The notes beneath the pieces were generated by a model that saw only the letters and a list, made by a program, of their open reading frames with translations, had not been told where the DNA came from and ran no database searches. Positions 58,461-64,000 of a DNA stretch of 64,000 nucleotides are shown here, one piece after another. Each line of letters starts with the position of its first letter. The stretch's first letter is position 1. The stretch is from Paramecium sonneborni (taxonomy: Eukaryota; Ciliophora; Oligohymenophorea; Peniculida; Parameciidae): assembly GCA_905182985.1 (NCBI GenBank), contig CAJJDN010000140.1, positions 7,102 through 71,101 on the forward strand, read 5' to 3'. A program made the position numbers and the translations under genes.

Positions 58461-59265
58461 GATTTTCACATATAATCACATTCTATTCAAAAATAATCAA
58501 ATTCCTCATTCTTCTAATTCTTCTAATTCTCTTAATTCTCTCAAGAATTATATTCCAAACTAACCTCCTCACTCTTTTTCATTTTTATCAATCTACTTTT
58601 TTTTTATAGATATTTATTTTTAAACTACCTTTTACTTTTATAATTTAATTATATCTTCCATATTACCAATTATAAATCTCTATTCCTAAAGATGGCGTTA
58701 GTAACTATTTATGATATTTATTTCAATCTTTCAACTTTCATTGATTTATATCTTTATTCTTTATTAAATCCAAATAAAAAATTATAAAAAGTGTTCTGTT
58801 GATTTTGATGGAAATTTATCATTTAATTATCGAAAGTTAATTATGTAATTTAATATTCTCTCCTAAATTTAATAATATTCTATAATTTTTTAAAAATTGA
58901 AATTTTTTCATCAACACGAAATCTTTTTTTTCAGATTGAAATTGATTGATAAAAGATAATTTAAATTTAAAATTATCTTCTTTGAATATAATCAATTTTT
59001 ATCATTTCAATAAATAAAATTTAATAATTTTAGAATTCGTAATTAAAGATTTAAAATATATTCAACATAATAATTAATGATTAACATAATTATTAATTTG
59101 GTAAAATGAAAATAAATCAGAAGAGAAAATATACTTTTGGTAAAAATAGAACATTTTTACAAAAAAATCATTAATTACATAAGATAATAATAATATTTAT
59201 ATGATAAATATATTTAGATTTATTAGAATATTGATTAGTCATTAATGTTTTATATAAAAAGAATA
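58461..59265. other. AT-rich spacer, possible kinase N-terminal debris
   Basis: Only short, basic, low-complexity frames are present on the minus strand (around 58500-58660), where the N-lobe of the NEK kinase would be expected, but none can be aligned. From 58700 to 59265 I see nothing recognisable. Confidence 0.4.
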
Positions 59266-60186
59266 TCAAACATCATCATCTTAGATGATTTGATCTTTTT
59301 CATATTTTGGAATAGTAATTCTACTTTTTTAATTAAGAACATTTTTGAATGAAACATTTTTCAGCAATTACAAAGTTCCTTGAATTATAATTAAAATAAT
59401 AATGAGTACAAAAAGAACTAAGAAGATTGATTCTAACAAATTAGTTTTTTGTATTGAACCAGCTTTAATTAATCCACAAGCTGGAATAGAAGCATATTCA
59501 AATTTTTTGCAAAGTATTTTCATAATTTAATCAAAAGGAGTATTAGTAAGATCTTTATTATCTAAATTTAATGAAAAATGAGTTTGATTGAATTATAATG
59601 ATTTGTATTAATCTAGTATTCTATTGGTTTTAAGTGATTTATTTTGATCAGATTCCCCTTGAAAACTATTTTCAATACAAGTATCAATGGATTGAACAGA
59701 AATATTATTATTAATAAAATAGTTTTGTGAACAAGGTTAAATTTGACTTGGTAATTGCATACATAATTCATTGAAATAAATAGAGTAATTAAAATAATAT
59801 TGAGGTTATTCTTCTAGTATACATTGTTATCTAATCATTTCAGTTAATATAATTTAGCCTGAAACTGATTCAGAATACTCTTAAATTAGATATATATTGA
59901 TACGACAATATTAGCCTCCTCCAAAGCAATTAGGCTCTGATTCTTTATATTAATGACGAGTATAACAACTATAACAAGGCAAGAGATGTTATGCTATGAT
60001 CAGATTTACTAATTTATATTAATGTATAATTCTACATCCTTTTTATTGAAAGTCTAAAAATTACGATTGAAATTGTTTATAGAAGGATATATGGGAATTG
60101 TCCATAAAATCTAATCCGATATTCAAATTGACATTTGGTCTCACATCAATAGATTATACCAATGAAATTAAAATAAAGCAAAGCAT
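59266..60186 (-). CDS. Type I membrane protein, Cys-rich ectodomain, 306 aa
   Basis: Intronless 307-codon frame. A hydrophobic N-terminus (MLCFILISLVQS) fits a signal peptide. The ectodomain (about 15-245) carries about a dozen Cys (for example LLPCYSCY, CFGGGQYC). One transmembrane helix (about 253-277, SIFLVLFVLIIILIIIQG) is followed by a short basic tail ending DQIIQDDDV. No family recognised. Its ATG lies only 14 bases from the start of the plus-strand YTM1-like sequence. Confidence 0.7.
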
Positions 60187-60200
60187 TAAATATATTATTA

Positions 60201-61389
60201 ATGAACAATAGTGAATATATAGTAAAATTTATCACTAATTTACCTTAAGAATATTAGTTTAGTAATAATGAAATAGTTGTTCAAGGAGATATGAATTAAA
60301 ATGATTTTAGTTGTTTAATATAATAATTACTATAAGCTGAGAATCCAGATTAAGAATATAATAAATTATTTGATTTTTTAATAAATGGAATAAATTTAAG
60401 ATCTAATTTACATGAATTCATAACATCAAATAAAATAGCAACTGAAAAAACATTACAAATAGAGTATTTATTTGCAATCCCTGAACCTAAATTAAAATAA
60501 ACAATAAATATAAATGATTGGATACTCACAATAGGTACATTGAATAATTAAATATTAACATGTTTATTTAATGGAGATATAGTAATATGCAGTGAGAAGG
60601 GTAAAATTCTAAAAATTTACAAAACTAAATTAGCTAAAAGTTTTACTATTTATGATAACTTAATTATTTCAACTCATTGGGATTGTAGTGTTAGAATTTA
60701 GACTATATTACAGATAAAATAGAATTGATAGTAACATAAGGCTATTTACCATCTTATGGAGAATGTAGTTGTATCAATAGAAAGAATATAAATGAACTTT
60801 GTGTTAGAACTGCTAATGGAGAATTTATCATTTTTTGATCTTAGCACAGTTTAATAGTATAAGATAGAAATTAAAGATTATTATAAAATACATTAATAAT
60901 AAATTACATGTTGTTAATGGATTAGAAATAGTACCATTATTACTTGATCATACTTGGTCATACGATCATTCAATCTGTTTGTTTAATAAAAGAACAGGAT
61001 CAATTAATAAATAATTATTTTCTAAAAGATTCTGCTATCGTTGTTTTATGTTATTTAGAAATTAATTTATAAATTTTATCTATTCGTGAAGATGGATATT
61101 TGAAATTATGGGATACTTTAAGTGAATAATTAATTAAAATATATATGAGTTAATTATCTTAATTGACTTGTATCAATATGAATTCAAATGGATAAATTAT
61201 TGTTGTAATCTATTTTATCTTATTATTATTAGACTTCTATGGATGGAAATGCATAGCTATGGGATTTAAGAGGAGAAATACCATTGTATTAATTAAATGG
61301 TGATGGAAAAGCTTTAACTTGTACATGGATTGATAATAAAATACTTTTTGGAAGGATCAACTAATAAATTATATATTTATTATTGTTGA
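60201..61389 (+). pseudogene. Decayed YTM1/WDR12-like ribosome-biogenesis gene
   Basis: The first 170 codons are intact and match the WDR12/YTM1 N-terminus: a ubiquitin-like domain, then NLHEFITSNKIATEKTLQIE and the first WD blades (NDWILTIGTLNNQILTCLFN). The frame then breaks at TGA 60726-60728. Further WD pieces (WSYDHSICLFNKRTGSINKQ, SIREDGYLKLWD, SMDGNAQLWDLRGE) and the C-terminal STNKLYIYYC appear in shifting frames. At least four shifts cannot be explained by introns; one 28-nt intron before SMDGNA is plausible. YTM1 is essential for 60S subunit maturation, so an intact copy should exist elsewhere. Assembly indels remain possible. Confidence 0.6.
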
Positions 61390-61472
61390 TACCAAACCTT
61401 ATTTATTATTTTTTTATTTAGTATTTTATTTACAATTATCATCATTATTCTTAATATATTAATTATTTAATA

Positions 61473-63070
61473 ATGAAGGCTGAAGTTTCCAAAAGCAAAT
61501 TATCCAAAGAAGACTATGAAAAATTGAAGAGAGCTGAAAGAAGAAAAAATAATAAGAACAAAAAGAAATGCAATAAAGAAATGTAAGAAATTTAAGAGGA
61601 GATAGTCAAAGGTGATGAAGAATAGGTTGTGTATGATGAAGAGACTTTCCAAGAAATTGAAGTAATTATCGGATACAATCATTTAGATAGATGCACTTAT
61701 TACAGGCAAACATTATGACAATTTTAAACAGGTTTTTGATAATTTCAATCAACATGCAGAAAGATTAATGATGAAGACATATGAAAAGGTTTATGAAACA
61801 GAAAAAGAAAAAGAAAAGGAATAAGAAGAATAATAGGCAGCTGAATAACAATAATAATAATAGCAACAATAAATTCAATAATAAATAAGTGAACCAAATT
61901 AAACAATTTAAAATTATTTATAATAGGGAAAAAAAAAAGAGGCTAAATTATCAAAAAAATAAAGAAAATAATTGAGATGGTTAAAAGTAGCTGAATTGAA
62001 GTAGAAAGTTAAAAGGCCTGACCTCGTTGAGTTTTGGGATATTACATCTCCAGATCCAAATTTTTTAATATAATTGAAGAGTGTACGTAATTCAGTGACT
62101 GTTCCTAGACATTGGTCTTAGAAGAGAAAATATTTATAAAATAAAAGAGGAATATTGAAAGAGCCTTTTTAATTACCAGATTATATTGAGAAGACAGGAA
62201 TAGCAAAATTGAGAGATCCTTTTGTTGATAGAGATGGAGGTAAGATGGTGAGATAGAAATTGAGAGAGAGAATGAATCCAAAATAAGGGAAATTAGATAT
62301 AGATTATTAAATATTACATGATGCTTTTTTTAAATATTAGACAAAGCCATAAATGACAAAACATGGAGAAATATATTTTGAAGGAAAAGAGGAAGAGATG
62401 AGAGCTAAAAACTTTTGTCCAGGAAAAATGAGCGCAGAATTAAGAAGTGCATTAGGTTGTACTGATTTTTAAGCACCTCCTTGGTTACCAAATATGTAAA
62501 GGTATGGTCCTCCTCCAAGTTATCCTCATATGAGATTTATAGGAATGGCAAGTATATTTGCAGAACCATCTTCATATCATACATCTGTAAAATAAGTGAT
62601 AGAAGATTCATGTAAAAAAGCAGATTAACCAGGATTATATGCTACCTTTAAATATTATGATGAAGAAGATTTAAATGAATTATCTTAAAAAACAGGATTA
62701 TAAGGAGATGCTCCTGTAGATAAATCATTATGGGGTAAGATTGATGAAGTAGAAGATGAAGGTGAAGTAGAATAAGAAGATGAAGAAGAACCAGAAGTAT
62801 AATAAAGATAAGAATAATAATAATAATAATTTGATAATTAATCATTTTAATTTGGTGATTCTGATACTCGTATTCCTGGTAGATCTATTAGTGGATTATA
62901 AACACCAGATGTTGATTTAAGAAGAAGTAAAATTAATAATAATTATTTATTTAGATTTATAAAATGATCCAAAACCTTTATATTAATAGTTGGAATAGGT
63001 ATAAATTGATCCTAGTAGTGGAAATTAAATTTTTATGACGGGACATACATATGTATTACCAAAATAATGA
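61473..63070 (+). CDS. Splicing factor SF3b subunit 2 (SF3B2/SAP145), 514 aa
   Basis: U2 snRNP component. Conserved core: RPDLVEFWDITSPDPNFLIQ, VPRHWSQKRKYLQNKRG, PFQLPDYIEKTGIAKLRD, the central MTKHGEIYFEGKE..RAKNFCPGKMSAELR block, PPPSYPHMRFIGM (PSP motif), then an acidic Gln-rich stretch and the end MTGHTYVLPKQ. The N-terminus lacks the SAP domain and the long Pro-rich region of the animal protein, making it much shorter. Introns inferred at 61662-61686 (25 nt) and 62927-62954 (28 nt); spliced length is exactly 515 codons. Confidence 0.9.
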
Positions 63071-63107
63071 TTATTATTATTAAAATAAATAATTCAGATT
63101 GGGATTA

Positions 63108-63943
63108 ATGTTTCAAAATAAGTACTAAATATGTTTCAATATATCATAGAACTGATTATGATAGAGGTGTCAATACTTTCTCACCTGAAGGTCGTCTATT
63201 TTAAGTAGAGTATGCTTTATAAGCAATTAAATTGGGTGCAAGTGCATTAGCAATTAAAGTTAATGAAGGTGTAGTGTTGGCAGGTGAAAGAAAATTGAAT
63301 TCAACATTACTTGAACCTAAAAGCATTGAAAAAATATATGAAATTGATACTCATTTAGCTTGTACTGCATCTGGATTCATTCCTGATGCTAGAACATTAG
63401 TTGAACATGCTAGAGTTGAATCTTAAAATCATAAATTTAATTATGGAGAATCTATTAATGTTAGAGCACTTACACAAATTGTTTGTGATCTTGCACTTGA
63501 TTTTGGAGAAAGTGATTCCAAAAATAAAACTAGAATGTCTAGACCTTATGGAGTTGCTTTATTAATTGCAGGAGTTTCTGATTAAGGACCATAAATTTAT
63601 TAAACAGGTATCATTATTTATTTAATTTAAGATCCTACTGGAACCATGATTGAATATTAAGCCAAAGGAATCGGTGCTGCTGATGAAGGAATCCAAAGTA
63701 TTTTGAAAGAATAATATAAATAAGTAATTTCAAAACAGTATCCAAGGATTTAACTTTAGAACAAGCTGAGAGATTGGCTATTTTATGTTTGAAAAATGTT
63801 ATGGAAGAAAAAGTAACTAAAATTCATCATCATCATCTTAGATTAATAATAAAAATGTTGAATTAGCAGTTATTACTACTGCAGAAAAAAGGTTTACATA
63901 GAGAACATCTGAATAAATTTAAAGTTTAATCGATAAAGTTTGA
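63108..63943 (+). CDS. PSMA5: 20S proteasome subunit alpha5, 243 aa
   Basis: Structural alpha-ring subunit of the 20S core. N-terminal gate motif [18 protein letters not shown], then [29 protein letters not shown] and [14 protein letters not shown], with the alpha5-type [20 protein letters not shown] and C-terminal KNVMEEK plus [12 protein letters not shown]. Four introns are inferred: 63122-63149, 63608-63631, 63724-63746 and 63813-63841. Spliced length is exactly 244 codons, as expected for alpha5. Its ATG lies 37 bases after the SF3B2 stop. Confidence 0.93.
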
Positions 63944-64000
63944 AATACCTGAGTATATTAAAATCAAATTATCAAAATTCAATAAATATTTTTTTGATTT

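Overview
The window reads as ciliate macronuclear-type DNA, most like Paramecium. It is strongly AT-rich. Conserved proteins read through only if TAA and TAG mean glutamine and TGA is the sole stop. Genes are packed closely on both strands, and coding frames are interrupted by very short introns (about 19-40 nt, GT...AG, usually ending TAG). For most spliced models below, removing these introns gives an exact multiple of three.

Layout. 1-3086: AT-rich, no recognised gene. 3087-9117: one gene (CCCH-like fingers, von Willebrand A domain, alpha-kinase, Cys-rich tail), shown three times because overlapping contigs were joined by single N bases. 9118-11380: possible remnants. 10768-21490: a giant Cys-rich multi-pass surface protein, whose 5' part is again duplicated around an N. 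22840-24620 (minus): a Myb-like protein and an unresolved gene. 24713-29234 (plus): B-box/Kelch protein, divergent eIF4E, MAP3K-type kinase, glutaredoxin-like protein. 31020-33899 (plus): a DHHC palmitoyltransferase and two related zinc-binding proteins. 34026-35820 (minus): a pseudokinase. 37380-41888 (plus): coiled-coil, TPR and basic proteins. 42775-54430 (minus): IFT57, V-ATPase subunit H and a very large ubiquitin enzyme. 54896-57423 (plus): a cystatin-like secreted protein and two basic proteins. 57430-61389: a decayed NEK kinase, a type I membrane protein and a decayed YTM1/WDR12. 61473-63943 (plus): SF3B2 and proteasome alpha5.

Main result. The minus-strand gene 45957-54430 encodes one continuous frame of about 2,787 residues. 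It contains a BIRC6-type E2 ubiquitin-conjugating (UBC) domain followed by a complete UBA1-type E1 activating enzyme, with both catalytic cysteines and no TGA in the linker. Upstream of the E2 lies a glutamine tract written by 239 uninterrupted TAA codons. A natural E2-E1 fusion of eukaryotic type, which could charge and pass on ubiquitin within one chain, is the strongest candidate here for an undescribed system.

The functions are ordinary housekeeping (ubiquitin-proteasome, splicing, translation, proton pump) plus ciliary and signalling genes. Two decayed genes (NEK, YTM1) would fit loss of duplicate copies after whole-genome duplication, as known in Paramecium, but assembly indels could mimic this.
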